Positions 17,295 to 25,727 of a stretch of 25,876 bases of DNA are shown in pieces; the first letter of the stretch is position 1, and each line of letters starts with the position of its first letter. Source of the stretch: JBKECF01 sp047974375 (GTDB lineage Bacteria; Bacillota; Clostridia; Lachnospirales; CAMZNU01); the NCBI GenBank assembly GCA_047974375.1, contig JBKECF010000090.1, positions 1-25,876 of the forward strand. Direction: 5' to 3'. Under the pieces are notes generated by a model that worked only from the letters and a program-made list of their open reading frames with translations, was not told the origin of the DNA and searched no databases. The position numbers were made by a program, and so were the translations under genes.

Positions 17295-17323
17295 AATATA
17301 ACATTTATTTACTAAAGTTTCAA
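17295..17323 (-). promoter_or_regulatory. araA promoter
   Basis: On the minus strand TTGAAA (17318-17323) and TATATT (17295-17300) are 17 bp apart. The start point would be near 17288, giving a leader of about 30 bases ending in the GGAGG site. Confidence 0.65.
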
Positions 17324-17337
17324 CAGTTTACTAAAGT
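17308..17337. repeat. 11-bp direct repeat on the araA promoter, candidate operator
   Basis: TTTACTAAAGT occurs at 17308-17318 and 17327-17337, 19 bp apart start to start. One copy lies in the -35/-10 spacer and touches the -35; the other is just upstream of the -35. The second copy extends to TTACTAAAGTAA, which is nearly palindromic. Placement fits a repressor site. It does not match the AraR or cre consensus as I know them. Confidence 0.5.
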
Positions 17338-17493
17338 AATTGGCGTGAATTTTTTGCAAGAATTACACAAAAAAATGCACAAAGTTTTTTATGTTAAAAT
17401 ATTATAAAAATTTGTTTAATTAAAATCATATTTTATAAAATAATTATATATAAAATAAAGTGTAATGATGTATATATTAGTTTTAAGTGTGTC

Positions 17494-17541
17494 AATTCAG
17501 TTTTATACATATAAAATATCTAAAAAATAAAAAACTGAATT
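17494..17541. repeat. 11-bp inverted repeat upstream of the osmoprotectant transporter promoter
   Basis: AATTCAGTTTT (17494-17504) and AAAACTGAATT (17531-17541) are perfect inverted copies with 26 bases between. Nested in and next to the left arm is a second palindrome at 17501-17516 (TTTTATA, CA, TATAAAA). The right arm ends 10 bases before the -35. It could be an operator for a regulator of the transporter. No T-run follows, so it is not a terminator. The rest of the 392-bp gap (17258-17649) is very AT-rich with no ORF I can support. Confidence 0.5.
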
Positions 17542-17551
17542 TCCTGTATAT

Positions 17552-17580
17552 TTGACTAAATGTAAAAAATAACGGATACT
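17552..17580 (+). promoter_or_regulatory. promoter of the osmoprotectant ABC transporter operon
   Basis: TTGACT (17552-17557) and GATACT (17575-17580) have a 17-bp spacer, each one mismatch from consensus. The leader to the ATG at 17650 is about 60 bases, and AGAGG at 17641-17645 is a modest ribosome site. Confidence 0.7.
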
Positions 17581-17649
17581 TAATGAAGTATAAAGAAATT
17601 TTTGTAGCAATACAAAATTAATTGTAATTTTTAAAGAAAGAGAGGCTAT

Positions 17650-18789
17650 ATGCTAGAAATACAAAATATAAGTAAATCCTATGGTAAAACTAAGGTAGTT
17701 AAAGATTTAAACCTTACTATTAACAAAGGTGAGCTTATAGTTTTAATTGGAGAGAGTGGATGCGGAAAATCGACCACAATGCAAATGATAAACCGCCTTA
17801 TAGAACCAACTAAAGGCTCAATAAAAATTAACGGTATTAATATAAAATCTATTAATAAAAATGAGTTAAGACGAAATATCGGATATGTTATTCAAAACGT
17901 CGGGTTATTCCCACACTATACCATCGAAGAAAACATTGGAACAGTTCCTGCATTATGCAAAAAAAATCCCTTAGAAACTAAAGAAAAAATTAAAGAATTA
18001 ATGGACACCGTAGGCTTGGATTACGAAATTTATGGACAGCGTTATCCACGTGAGTTGTCTGGCGGTCAACAACAGAGAATTGGTGTTGCACGTGCATTGG
18101 CAAATAACCCAGATATTATTTTAATGGACGAGCCATTTTCGGCATTAGACCCCTTAACTAGAGAACAATTGCAAGATGAGTTGTTAAACCTAAATGATGA
18201 ATTAGGCAAAACAATTATTTTTGTTACTCATGACATGGATGAAGCTATAAAACTCGGTACCAAAATAGCAATTATGCAAGACGGTGTAATAGTACAATAC
18301 GATACGCCGGAAGAACTTTTACGAAATCCAGTAAATGATTTTGTTGAAACTTTTATAGGGAAAAATAGACTTTGGAAGACGCCAGACCTTTTAAAAGCTG
18401 AAGATGTTATGATGGAAAGTTTAATTGTAATAGAGGAAAGCAGAAATGTAGTTCAAGCAATAGAAACAATGAAAAAGCATAATTCCAATGTATTGGCAAT
18501 TGTTGAAACCTACAAGGGCAAAAAGAAGCTAATGGGTTTACTTGGGTCTAATAGATTGCTTCGCAAAATGGAACCTAATACTTTAGTTCGTGATATAATG
18601 AAAACAGATGTACATAAAATAAAACATGATACACCATTAACGGAAGTATTAACCATAAGAGAGGAAAAAAATGTCTTCCATAGCCCTGTGGTAGACGAAA
18701 ATGGTTCTTTATTGGGTATGATTACTAATACAAGTATATTAAATGTATTGAGTCAAATAATGCCTGGTATGGAAGGGGAGGACTATTAA
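17650..18789 (+). CDS. opuCA: OpuC-like glycine betaine/carnitine/choline ABC transporter, ATP-binding subunit with CBS domains
   Basis: 379 residues. The ATPase domain fills about 1-240: Walker A GESGCGKST (34-42), Q-loop IQNVGLFPHYT, signature LSGGQQQRIGVARAL, Walker B IILMDEP and switch His in FVTHDMDEA. The tail has two CBS domains (about 255-310 and 315-372, VRDIMKTDVHKI to GMITNTSIL). CBS tails are characteristic of OpuA/OpuC-type osmoprotectant importers, where they sense ionic strength or cyclic-di-AMP. The subunit works at the inner face of the membrane. Its TAA stop overlaps the permease ATG by one base (TAATG). The gene symbol reflects family similarity; the exact substrate is not proven. 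Confidence 0.88.
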   Translation: MLEIQNISKSYGKTKVVKDLNLTINKGELIVLIGESGCGKSTTMQMINRLIEPTKGSIKINGINIKSINKNELRRNIGYVIQNVGLFPHYTIEENIGTVPALCKKNPLETKEKIKELMDTVGLDYEIYGQRYPRELSGGQQQRIGVARALANNPDIILMDEPFSALDPLTREQLQDELLNLNDELGKTIIFVTHDMDEAIKLGTKIAIMQDGVIVQYDTPEELLRNPVNDFVETFIGKNRLWKTPDLLKAEDVMMESLIVIEESRNVVQAIETMKKHNSNVLAIVETYKGKKKLMGLLGSNRLLRKMEPNTLVRDIMKTDVHKIKHDTPLTEVLTIREEKNVFHSPVVDENGSLLGMITNTSILNVLSQIMPGMEGEDY

Positions 18790-19424
18790 TGAGTGAATTA
18801 ATAATATATATAAGTAATAATTTAAGTTTAATTTTTGAAAAGACTTTGGAGCATTTGGCTCTTTCCTTTAGTGCTGTTGTATTGGCATGTGCTGTCGGTA
18901 TTCCTGTAGGGTTCCTTATTGTAAACCATAAAAAATTGGCTAACTGGGTTTTAAATATTGCTAACATTATTCAAACTATACCATCTCTTGCAATGTTTGC
19001 AATTGGTATGTCATTTCTTGGCATTGGTGCTAAACCAGCTGTTTTTGCACTTTTTTTATATGCTTTACTACCAATAATAAAAAATACACTTTTAGGTATA
19101 AATAATGTAAATCCATCTGTAATACGTGCTGCTGTTGGTATGGGTATGTCTAAATGGCAAGTAATGTTTAAAGTGGAAATACCTCTTGCTATATCTGTTA
19201 TAATGGGTGGTATACGTATAGCGGCCGTTTCTTGTATTGGTGCAACAACAATTGCAACTTTAATTGGAGCTGGTGGTCTAGGGGATTTTATATACCAAGG
19301 TTTAAGTATGTATAATATTCCTATGATATTAACAGGTGCAATTTTTTCTGCTATACTAGCTTTAATAACTGACTTTGGTTTAGGTAAACTGGAGAGAAAA
19401 TTAACATCACCAGGACTAAGGTAG
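18789..19424 (+). CDS. opuCB: OpuC-like osmoprotectant ABC transporter permease
   Basis: 211 residues with five to six hydrophobic segments, typical of the short OpuCB/OpuCD permeases. The EAA-type coupling loop is AAVGMGMSKWQVMFKVEIPLA (about 112-132), followed by IMGGIRIAAV and IGAGGLGDFIYQGL, both well conserved in this family. It is translationally coupled to the ATPase gene. Bacillus and Listeria OpuC systems encode two different permeases; only one is present here, so it may work as a homodimer. Confidence 0.9.
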   Translation: MSELIIYISNNLSLIFEKTLEHLALSFSAVVLACAVGIPVGFLIVNHKKLANWVLNIANIIQTIPSLAMFAIGMSFLGIGAKPAVFALFLYALLPIIKNTLLGINNVNPSVIRAAVGMGMSKWQVMFKVEIPLAISVIMGGIRIAAVSCIGATTIATLIGAGGLGDFIYQGLSMYNIPMILTGAIFSAILALITDFGLGKLERKLTSPGLR

Positions 19425-19433
19425 GAGGACCAA

Positions 19434-20300
19434 ATGAGAAAAATTTTAATATTACTTTCTATTTTAATATTAACGGGAACAGGATGTTCCAAAAAAGACG
19501 TAATAAAAATATCACATAAAAACTATACAGAACAAAGGCTCATGGGGCAACTTTTATCAGTCTATTTAAAGGATAATGGGTACAATACAAAGGTTGTAAC
19601 TCTAGGTGGTACAATGTTGTGTTTTAAAGCTTTGGAAACTGGCGATATAGATATGTATGTGGACTACTCTGGCACAATATACGGGGCTGTATTCGGCGAA
19701 ACAGAGGTTTTGCCATTTGACGAAACTATGGAGTTTATAAGAAATAAAGAAGATGAATATAAAATAAAAACTATGGAACCTTTAGGTTTTAATAATACTT
19801 TTGTATTAAGTGTAACTAAAGAAACAGCTGAAGAATTGGGAATATCAACTATTACAGATTTAATTCCTTATTCTAAAGATATGGTTTTGGGTTGCGACTT
19901 AGAATTTTCTGCCAGGGCAGATGGTTTAGTTGGACTTATGGAAACTTATGAAGGTCTAGAATTTAAGTCTGTAAAAAATATGGACCAAGGCCTTACATAT
20001 CAAGCTGTGGATAGTGGCGAAGTTGATGTAAATGTATCTTATTCTACAGATGGAAGAATTGAAAAATTTGGATTATTGAATTTGGAAGATGATAAAAAAT
20101 ATTTTCCGCCCTATGACGCAATTCCTCTTTTAGAAGATGATTTTGCCAATGAAAATCCTGAAGTTGTGGAATTACTTAAAAATTTAAAAGGTCAATGGAC
20201 TGAAAAAGACATGCAAAAATATAATTTAAAAGTAGAAGAAGGTGCAAACCCTAAGGATGTAGCACGTGATATGCTTAAAAGTAAAGGATTAATAGATTAG
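19434..20300 (+). CDS. opuCC: OpuC-like osmoprotectant-binding lipoprotein
   Basis: 288 residues. The signal peptide ends in lipobox LTGTGC (Cys about 18), so the protein is anchored outside the membrane. The OpuAC-type binding fold is shown by ISHKNYTEQRLMGQLLSVYL, then LETGDIDMYVDYSGTIYG, then LGFNNTFVLSVTKETAEELGISTITDL and DVNVSYSTDGRIE. Tyr and Asp positions in the YVDYSGT strand are usual for quaternary-ammonium binders. An AGGAGGA site precedes the ATG, 9 bases after the permease stop. It completes a three-gene importer. Glycine betaine, carnitine or choline are the likely ligands, not distinguishable here. Confidence 0.88.
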   Translation: MRKILILLSILILTGTGCSKKDVIKISHKNYTEQRLMGQLLSVYLKDNGYNTKVVTLGGTMLCFKALETGDIDMYVDYSGTIYGAVFGETEVLPFDETMEFIRNKEDEYKIKTMEPLGFNNTFVLSVTKETAEELGISTITDLIPYSKDMVLGCDLEFSARADGLVGLMETYEGLEFKSVKNMDQGLTYQAVDSGEVDVNVSYSTDGRIEKFGLLNLEDDKKYFPPYDAIPLLEDDFANENPEVVELLKNLKGQWTEKDMQKYNLKVEEGANPKDVARDMLKSKGLID

Positions 20301-20305
20301 TATAA

Positions 20306-20352
20306 GGCTGTAAAAAATTGTTCGTTTCAGATGATTTTTTACAGCCTATTTT
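20306..20352 (+). terminator. intrinsic terminator of the osmoprotectant transporter operon
   Basis: GGCTGTAAAAAAT (20306-20318) pairs perfectly with ATTTTTTACAGCC (20334-20346) around a 15-base loop, followed by TATTTTT. There is no T-run on the minus strand, so it serves mainly the plus-strand operon. Confidence 0.85.
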
Positions 20353-20454
20353 TATACACCAAGTGCGTTTGGATAAATCTTTTCTATCTTTTCATCATGG
20401 AAATTACTATCTATCCATATAAACTGTTCTGGTCATAAAGTTTTGATTTATTGA

Positions 20455-20566
20455 TCGAGTCTGGTCGAAAGCTGTGCTTTCTGCTCGACTATGCAGTCAA
20501 GTATGCGGCCAACTCGGTTATGCAGCCGAATTCGTCGCTCAGTGGGGGTACAAGCCATCACTGACG
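20455..20566. repeat. G+C-richer structured island, possible interspersed palindromic element or RNA
   Basis: About 54 percent G+C by my count, against roughly a third in the surroundings. It contains short hairpins: GAAAGC/GCTTTC around TGT (467-481 of 20 kb), GACT/AGTC around ATGC (20487-20498), TCGG/CCGA (20514-20529) and TCAGTG/CACTGA (20539-20564). Three degenerate copies of TATGCRGYCRA start at 20490, 20502 and 20519. No coding frame is convincing. The remaining bases of the 378-bp gap between opuCC and leuA (20353-20454) show nothing I can identify. Confidence 0.5.
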
Positions 20567-20568
20567 GA

Positions 20569-20665
20569 TAGGTCTATTGACTATTGCATATACTGTTTCT
20601 TCTACCTAGCCAATAAAGGAATAGGCGATAAAAATCCATAGTAATCTTAAAATATTTTCAAACAT
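20569..20665 (-). pseudogene. 5' fragment of a PF06541-type putative ABC transporter permease
   Basis: On the minus strand an ATG at 20663-20665 begins MFENILRLLWIFIAYSFIG, then a TAG stop, then VEETVYAIVNR. Members of the PF06541 (CmpB-like) membrane family start with a very similar segment in which Gly-Trp is followed by VxE and a VNRGF-type continuation. The TAG sits where Trp (TGG) is expected. After VNR the similarity ends and the sequence runs into the structured island. AAGGA overlapping the leuA stop could have been its ribosome site, so it may once have been the last gene of the leuA operon. The assignment rests on about 30 residues. Confidence 0.55.
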
Positions 20666-20678
20666 TAATCACATATCC

Positions 20679-22334
20679 TTATATTATAAAACTATTAAGC
20701 CCACTTACTACAGCACGAAGAGAGGACTTAGTTATATTACTACTTATACCAATTCCAAAATAACTTTCATTTTTTTCATTAGTTATTTCTATATATGTAA
20801 TGGCCTTAGCTTTAGAACCAACGGCAAGGGAATGTTCTCTATAATCCTTAACTTGAAAAGACTTACCCGTAAGTTCTATAAGAGCATTGCAAAATGCCTC
20901 TACTACACCATTACCTTTACCTTTAATAATTTTTTCTTCATCATTGCAAATAATTTTTGCAGATACAATACTCTCGTCTTTTACTTCATTACTTATTTCT
21001 TCGGCAAAATTAACCAATTTTATTGGTGCGATCCTGTTATACACATCAATAAATAAGTCGTAAATTTCTTTAGCGTTAAGCTCCTTATGGTTAAAATCCG
21101 ACTCCTTTGTAACAATATTTCCAAAGTTTTGTTGCATTGGTTTTGGAATTTGTAAACCGAAGTTTTGCTCCAATAAAAATGCTACTCCACCTTTGCCAGA
21201 TTGGCTATTTATACGTATTATTGGGTCATAACTTCTACCTACGTCCATTGGGTTTATTGGTAAATAAGGCACAGCCCATATGCTGCTATCTTCACGCATT
21301 TTTGCCATGCCTTTATTTATAGCATCTTGGTGCGAACCAGAAAAAGCGGTATAAACTAGGCTACCAGCGTAGGGGTGTCGTGGATGAACAAAAATATTTG
21401 TAGTTTTTTCGTATATTTCTATGGCTTTGTCTATATTGCTAAAGTCTAAATTAGTTTTTATACCTTGGGAATACATATTTAAAGCTAAGTTCATAATATC
21501 AGCATTACCCGTGCGTTCACCGTTGCCAAAAAGAGTACCTTCAATTCTGTCAGCACCTGCCAGAAGTCCCATTTCGCTGGCAGCAATACCTGTACCTCGA
21601 TCATTATGAGTATGTAAACTTATTATTAAAGAGTTTCTTTTATTCAAATTTTCACACATATATTCAATTTGGTCTGCATATACATTAGGCATGGACATTT
21701 CCACTGTTGAAGGTAAGTTTATAATTAATTTTTTTTCTTCTGTTGGACCAAGCTCTTCTATAACAGCATTGCATATATCTACAGCAAAATCTAACTCCGT
21801 ACCTGTAAAGCTTTCTGGAGAGTACTCAAAGCTAAACCTATCTTCTCCATACTCGGTGGACAAATCCTTAAGTAGCTTTGCACCTTCTAAAGCTAGTTTA
21901 ATTGTTGCCTCTTTAGAATTTTGAAAAACTACTTGGCGCTGTAGGGTAGACGTTGAATTATATAAATGCACTATTGCTTTCTTAGCTCCGCTTAGAGCTT
22001 CAAAAGTCCTGCGAATTATATGTTCTCTTGCTTGAGTTAAAACTTGTATAGTTACGTCATTAGGTATTTTATTATTTTCAATTAAATACCTGGCAAACTC
22101 GTATTCTGTATTTGAAGCTGCAGGGAAACCTATTTCTATTTCTTTAAATCCGATTTTTACTAAATAGTCAAAAAATTCAATTTTTTGTTCCAATGTCATG
22201 GGTATTTCTAAAGATTGATTACCATCTCGTAAGTCAACACTACACCATATGGGTGCTTTTTTTATTTGTTTATTGGGCCATTTTCTGTCTACTTTATTTA
22301 CAGGAGAAAAGGCTAAATATTTATTTGGATTCAT
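20679..22334 (-). CDS. leuA: 2-isopropylmalate synthase
   Basis: 551 residues; condenses acetyl-CoA with 2-oxoisovalerate, the first committed step of leucine synthesis. It is the longer LeuA form with an N-terminal extension (FSPVNKVDRKWPNKQIKKAP). The catalytic barrel has WCSVDLRDGNQSLEIPM (Arg and Asp of the active site) and SLHTHNDRGTG (metal-binding His pair). GNGERTGNADIMNLALNMY is also conserved. The last about 120 residues form the leucine-sensing regulatory domain (IICNDEEKIIKGKGNGVVEAFCNAL and a final helix), so feedback inhibition by leucine is expected. AAAGGA precedes the ATG, and the gene begins 15 bases after the ilvB stop. Confidence 0.96.
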   Translation of the reverse strand: MNPNKYLAFSPVNKVDRKWPNKQIKKAPIWCSVDLRDGNQSLEIPMTLEQKIEFFDYLVKIGFKEIEIGFPAASNTEYEFARYLIENNKIPNDVTIQVLTQAREHIIRRTFEALSGAKKAIVHLYNSTSTLQRQVVFQNSKEATIKLALEGAKLLKDLSTEYGEDRFSFEYSPESFTGTELDFAVDICNAVIEELGPTEEKKLIINLPSTVEMSMPNVYADQIEYMCENLNKRNSLIISLHTHNDRGTGIAASEMGLLAGADRIEGTLFGNGERTGNADIMNLALNMYSQGIKTNLDFSNIDKAIEIYEKTTNIFVHPRHPYAGSLVYTAFSGSHQDAINKGMAKMREDSSIWAVPYLPINPMDVGRSYDPIIRINSQSGKGGVAFLLEQNFGLQIPKPMQQNFGNIVTKESDFNHKELNAKEIYDLFIDVYNRIAPIKLVNFAEEISNEVKDESIVSAKIICNDEEKIIKGKGNGVVEAFCNALIELTGKSFQVKDYREHSLAVGSKAKAITYIEITNEKNESYFGIGISSNITKSSLRAVVSGLNSFII

Positions 22335-22349
22335 AAGTATCCTTTCTGC

Positions 22350-24011
22350 TTATTCAACTACAATTTCGTCTATTCCTGCACCTGGGGCAACCATAGGGAA
22401 CACTTTTTCATCATTATGAATTTCACAATTTATAATGCATGGACGTCTGTTTTCTATTGCCTTTTTAAAAGTAGGGATAACTTCACTTGGTTTAGTTATA
22501 TTATATCCATCTGCCTTGTAGGCTTTTGCCAACATCATAAAGTCTGTTGTATCTGACAAATGAGTTTGGGAATATCTTTTATCGTAAAATAAATTTTGCC
22601 ACTGGCGTACCATACCTAAAGCGTGATTATTAAATACTACTTCGATAATAGGTAGTTCATACTCAACGGCTGTTGCTATTTCTATATGATTCATACGGAA
22701 ACAACCATCACCAGCAATATTAAAAACAATACTGTCGGGGTTGCCTGCTTGAGCACCTATGGCAGCACCAAGGCCGTAGCCCATAGTACCTAGTCCTCCA
22801 GATGTTAAAAACTTACGTGGGCCATTAATTTTTACATATTGAGATGCCCACATCTGATGTTGACCTACTTCTGTAGCAAAAATCGCATCCCCTTTTACTA
22901 ATTCGTTTATACCATTAAATATATGCCATGGCTTTAATTCACCGAGATCATCATTTCTTAATGGGAAATTTTCTTTTACTTTTAAAATATAATCTATCCA
23001 AGGTTTATTATTTTTTCTTTCTACTTTTTCTAATAAAATAGTCAATATTTCTTTTAAGTCCCCAATGATTGAATTAAATGTATAAACATTTTTATTTATT
23101 TCAACAGGGTCTATGTCTATATGAAGGATTTTTGCATTTGGTGCAAATTTTTTCACATTAGACACAACTCTATCTGAGAACCTAGCACCCATAGCTATAA
23201 GTAAATCGCATTCTGTCATAGCTACATTAGATGCTTTAGTACCATGCATACCTACCATGCCAGTATAATATTCGTGGTCTATGTCTATACCGCCCTTGCC
23301 CATTAAACTTAAACAAATAGGTGCATCTATTAACTTAGAAAATTTTTCTAACTCTACATGACAGTCAGAGGTGATTACTCCACCACCACCATAAATAAAT
23401 GGCTTTTTACTATAGGAAATTGCATTTACTACATCTTGTATGTCTTGGTCGTTGTATCTCTTTTTTAAATCTAAGTATTTAGGTTCTTCGTAAATATATT
23501 CTGCAGACTTTATAGTTACGTCTTTTGTAATATCCACAAGTACTGGACCAGGGCGTCCACTTCTTGCTATGGAAAAAGCTTTACGTATGGTTTTAGCTAA
23601 GTCCTTTACATCCTTTACTATAAAGCTATGCTTTGTAATAGGCATAACTATACCACTTATGTCTACTTCCTGAAAACTGTCTTTACCTAATAAATTTACT
23701 GCCACATTTCCTGTAATAGCAACCATGGGAACACTATCCATGTAAGCTGTAGCTATTCCTGTTACTAAATTTGTAGCTCCTGGTCCACTTGTTGCTATAC
23801 ACACCCCAACTTTTCCAGTGGAACGAGCATAACCATCTGCTGCGTGGGACGCACCTTGTTCATGAGAAGTTAAATAATGTTTTATTCTATGGCTGTTTTT
23901 ATAAAGAGCGTCGTAAATGTTTAAAACTGCTCCACCTGGGTAGCCGAAAACTTTATCAACTTTTTGTTCAACTAAACACTCTATTAAAATATCTGCTCCT
24001 GTTAATTCCAT
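22350..24011 (-). CDS. ilvB: acetolactate synthase large (catalytic) subunit
   Basis: 553 residues; a thiamine-diphosphate enzyme joining two pyruvates, or pyruvate and 2-oxobutyrate, for valine/leucine and isoleucine. The catalytic Glu51 is in HEQGASHAADGYARS. The central FAD/DHS-like domain includes MVGMHGTKASNVAM. The cofactor motif GDGCFRMNHIEIA ending in VVFNNHALGMVRQWQ is complete. The start is 2 bases after the ilvD stop with GGAGGTG inside the ilvD end, so it is translationally coupled. The biosynthetic neighbours argue against the catabolic AlsS form. The regulatory small subunit (ilvN/ilvH) is not next to it. Confidence 0.95.
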   Translation of the reverse strand: MELTGADILIECLVEQKVDKVFGYPGGAVLNIYDALYKNSHRIKHYLTSHEQGASHAADGYARSTGKVGVCIATSGPGATNLVTGIATAYMDSVPMVAITGNVAVNLLGKDSFQEVDISGIVMPITKHSFIVKDVKDLAKTIRKAFSIARSGRPGPVLVDITKDVTIKSAEYIYEEPKYLDLKKRYNDQDIQDVVNAISYSKKPFIYGGGGVITSDCHVELEKFSKLIDAPICLSLMGKGGIDIDHEYYTGMVGMHGTKASNVAMTECDLLIAMGARFSDRVVSNVKKFAPNAKILHIDIDPVEINKNVYTFNSIIGDLKEILTILLEKVERKNNKPWIDYILKVKENFPLRNDDLGELKPWHIFNGINELVKGDAIFATEVGQHQMWASQYVKINGPRKFLTSGGLGTMGYGLGAAIGAQAGNPDSIVFNIAGDGCFRMNHIEIATAVEYELPIIEVVFNNHALGMVRQWQNLFYDKRYSQTHLSDTTDFMMLAKAYKADGYNITKPSEVIPTFKKAIENRRPCIINCEIHNDEKVFPMVAPGAGIDEIVVE

Positions 24012-24013
24012 AC

Positions 24014-25678
24014 TTACACCTCCAATACTGCACCTCTATTAGCCGATGTAACTAGTTTAGCATATCTAGCTAAATAGCCTTTTTTTATTTTCGGCTCAAT
24101 AGGTTTATACTCTTTCATTCTTTTTTCAAATTCTTCATTAGTAATATCTAAATGTATTTTTCCTTTGTTAATATCTAAGTCTATAAAGTCACCATTTTCA
24201 ACAATGGCAATTGCACCACCTACAGCAGCCTCTGGGGAAACATGCCCAATAGATGCACCACGAGATGCACCGGAAAATCTTCCATCTGTAATTAAAGCTA
24301 CATCTTTATCTAGACCCATGCCGGCTAAAGCCGACGTTGGTGATAACATTTCTCTCATACCTGGGCCGCCTTTTGGACCTTCGTATCTTATTACTACTAT
24401 GTCACCTTTTTCTATTTCTTTGCCAAAAATTGCTTTTATAGCTGTTTCCTCAGAGTTGTACACCTTAGCTTTGCAACGTTTTACAAACATCTCCTTTGCC
24501 ACGGCTGAACGTTTTACTACACAGCCATCGGGAGCTATATTTCCACGTAATACGAAAAGTCCGCCTATTTCGCTATAAGGGTTTTCTATAGGGCGTATTA
24601 CATTTTCATCTTTGTTACTTGCCTTGGAATATATTTCTTTTTGGGTTTTCATAGAAACTGTTGGTAAATCTCCGTGAATTAAATTCTTTTTATCCAACTC
24701 TTTCATAACGGCAGCAATGCCGCCAGCATAGTATAAATCTTCTATGTGGTGAGGGCCTGAGGGAGCAAGCTTGCATAAATTTGGTGTTTTATCACTTATT
24801 TCGTTAACTTTAAAAATATCAATTTCATGACCTGTTTCGTGAGCGATGGCAGGCAAATGCAACATAGAATTTGTACTACAACCAAGTGCTACATCAACTG
24901 TAAGGGCATTTTCAAAAGCTTTTGGCGTCATTATATCCAATGGACAAATATTTTTATCCACAAGCTCCATTATTTGCATTCCTGCTTTTTTAGCAAGCCT
25001 AACTCTTTCTGCCATAACTGCTGGTATTGTTCCGTTGCCACTTAAGCCCATGCCCAGAACTTCTGTTAAACAATTCATACTATTTGCTGTATACATTCCT
25101 GAACAAGAACCACAAGTGGGGCAAGAATTATTTTCCCATTCCTTTAATTCATCATCATTTATTGTGCCACTATTGTAACTTCCTATGGCTTCAAAAGTAT
25201 TTGAAAGGCTAACGGAAGTTTTATTATGCATAGAGCCGGCTAACATTGGCCCGCCACTTACTACAACTGTAGGTACATTAACTCTTGCGGCTGCCATTAG
25301 CATAGCCGGTACAATTTTATCGCAATTAGGAATCAAAACTAGGCCATCGAAGCCATGAGCCTCTGCCATGGTTTCCACACTATCGGCAATTAATTCTCTA
25401 CTAGCTAAAGAATAATGCATACCCTTATGCCCCATTACAATGCCATCGCACACACCTATGGCAGGGAATTCTATTGGTGTTCCGCCTGCTGCAAGTATTC
25501 CTTTTTTCACTGCCTCCGCAATGGTATCTAAATGAATATGACCTGGTATTATTTCATTTTGTGAATTACATACACCTATTAAAGGTCTTTCTAGTTCTTC
25601 ATCTGTATATCCCATGGCTTTAAACAGCGAGCGGTGGGGTACACGCTCAGGGCCTTTTTTTACTCTATCACTTATCAT
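24014..25678 (-). CDS. ilvD: dihydroxy-acid dehydratase
   Basis: 554 residues; an Fe-S dehydratase converting 2,3-dihydroxy-isovalerate and -methylvalerate to the 2-oxo acids. The three cluster cysteines are in place: VCNSQNEIIPGH (Cys37), LIPNCDKIVPAM and CGSCSGMYTANSM. C-terminal landmarks are GPKGGPGMREMLSPTSAL and ITDGRFSGASRGASIGHVSPEAA. The length is typical. The ribosome site before its ATG is weak (A/G-rich, no clear GGAGG), unlike ilvB. It lies about 100 bp after leuB. Confidence 0.97.
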   Translation of the reverse strand: MISDRVKKGPERVPHRSLFKAMGYTDEELERPLIGVCNSQNEIIPGHIHLDTIAEAVKKGILAAGGTPIEFPAIGVCDGIVMGHKGMHYSLASRELIADSVETMAEAHGFDGLVLIPNCDKIVPAMLMAAARVNVPTVVVSGGPMLAGSMHNKTSVSLSNTFEAIGSYNSGTINDDELKEWENNSCPTCGSCSGMYTANSMNCLTEVLGMGLSGNGTIPAVMAERVRLAKKAGMQIMELVDKNICPLDIMTPKAFENALTVDVALGCSTNSMLHLPAIAHETGHEIDIFKVNEISDKTPNLCKLAPSGPHHIEDLYYAGGIAAVMKELDKKNLIHGDLPTVSMKTQKEIYSKASNKDENVIRPIENPYSEIGGLFVLRGNIAPDGCVVKRSAVAKEMFVKRCKAKVYNSEETAIKAIFGKEIEKGDIVVIRYEGPKGGPGMREMLSPTSALAGMGLDKDVALITDGRFSGASRGASIGHVSPEAAVGGAIAIVENGDFIDLDINKGKIHLDITNEEFEKRMKEYKPIEPKIKKGYLARYAKLVTSANRGAVLEV

Positions 25679-25727
25679 ATATACACTCTTTTCTATATAA
25701 AATTCATTTTCACATATTTATATTTTT

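Noticed and set aside
18971..19492. 173-codon minus-strand ORF opposite the permease gene
   Set aside because: It is the antisense of conserved permease codons; composition is biased and there is no start signal.
20441..20640. tRNA or rRNA fragment in the G+C-rich island
   Set aside because: No cloverleaf, no GGTTCGAATCC-like T-arm and no rRNA signature could be found.
24165..24578. 137-codon plus-strand ORF inside ilvD
   Set aside because: Shadow frame of a strongly conserved enzyme with no ribosome site.
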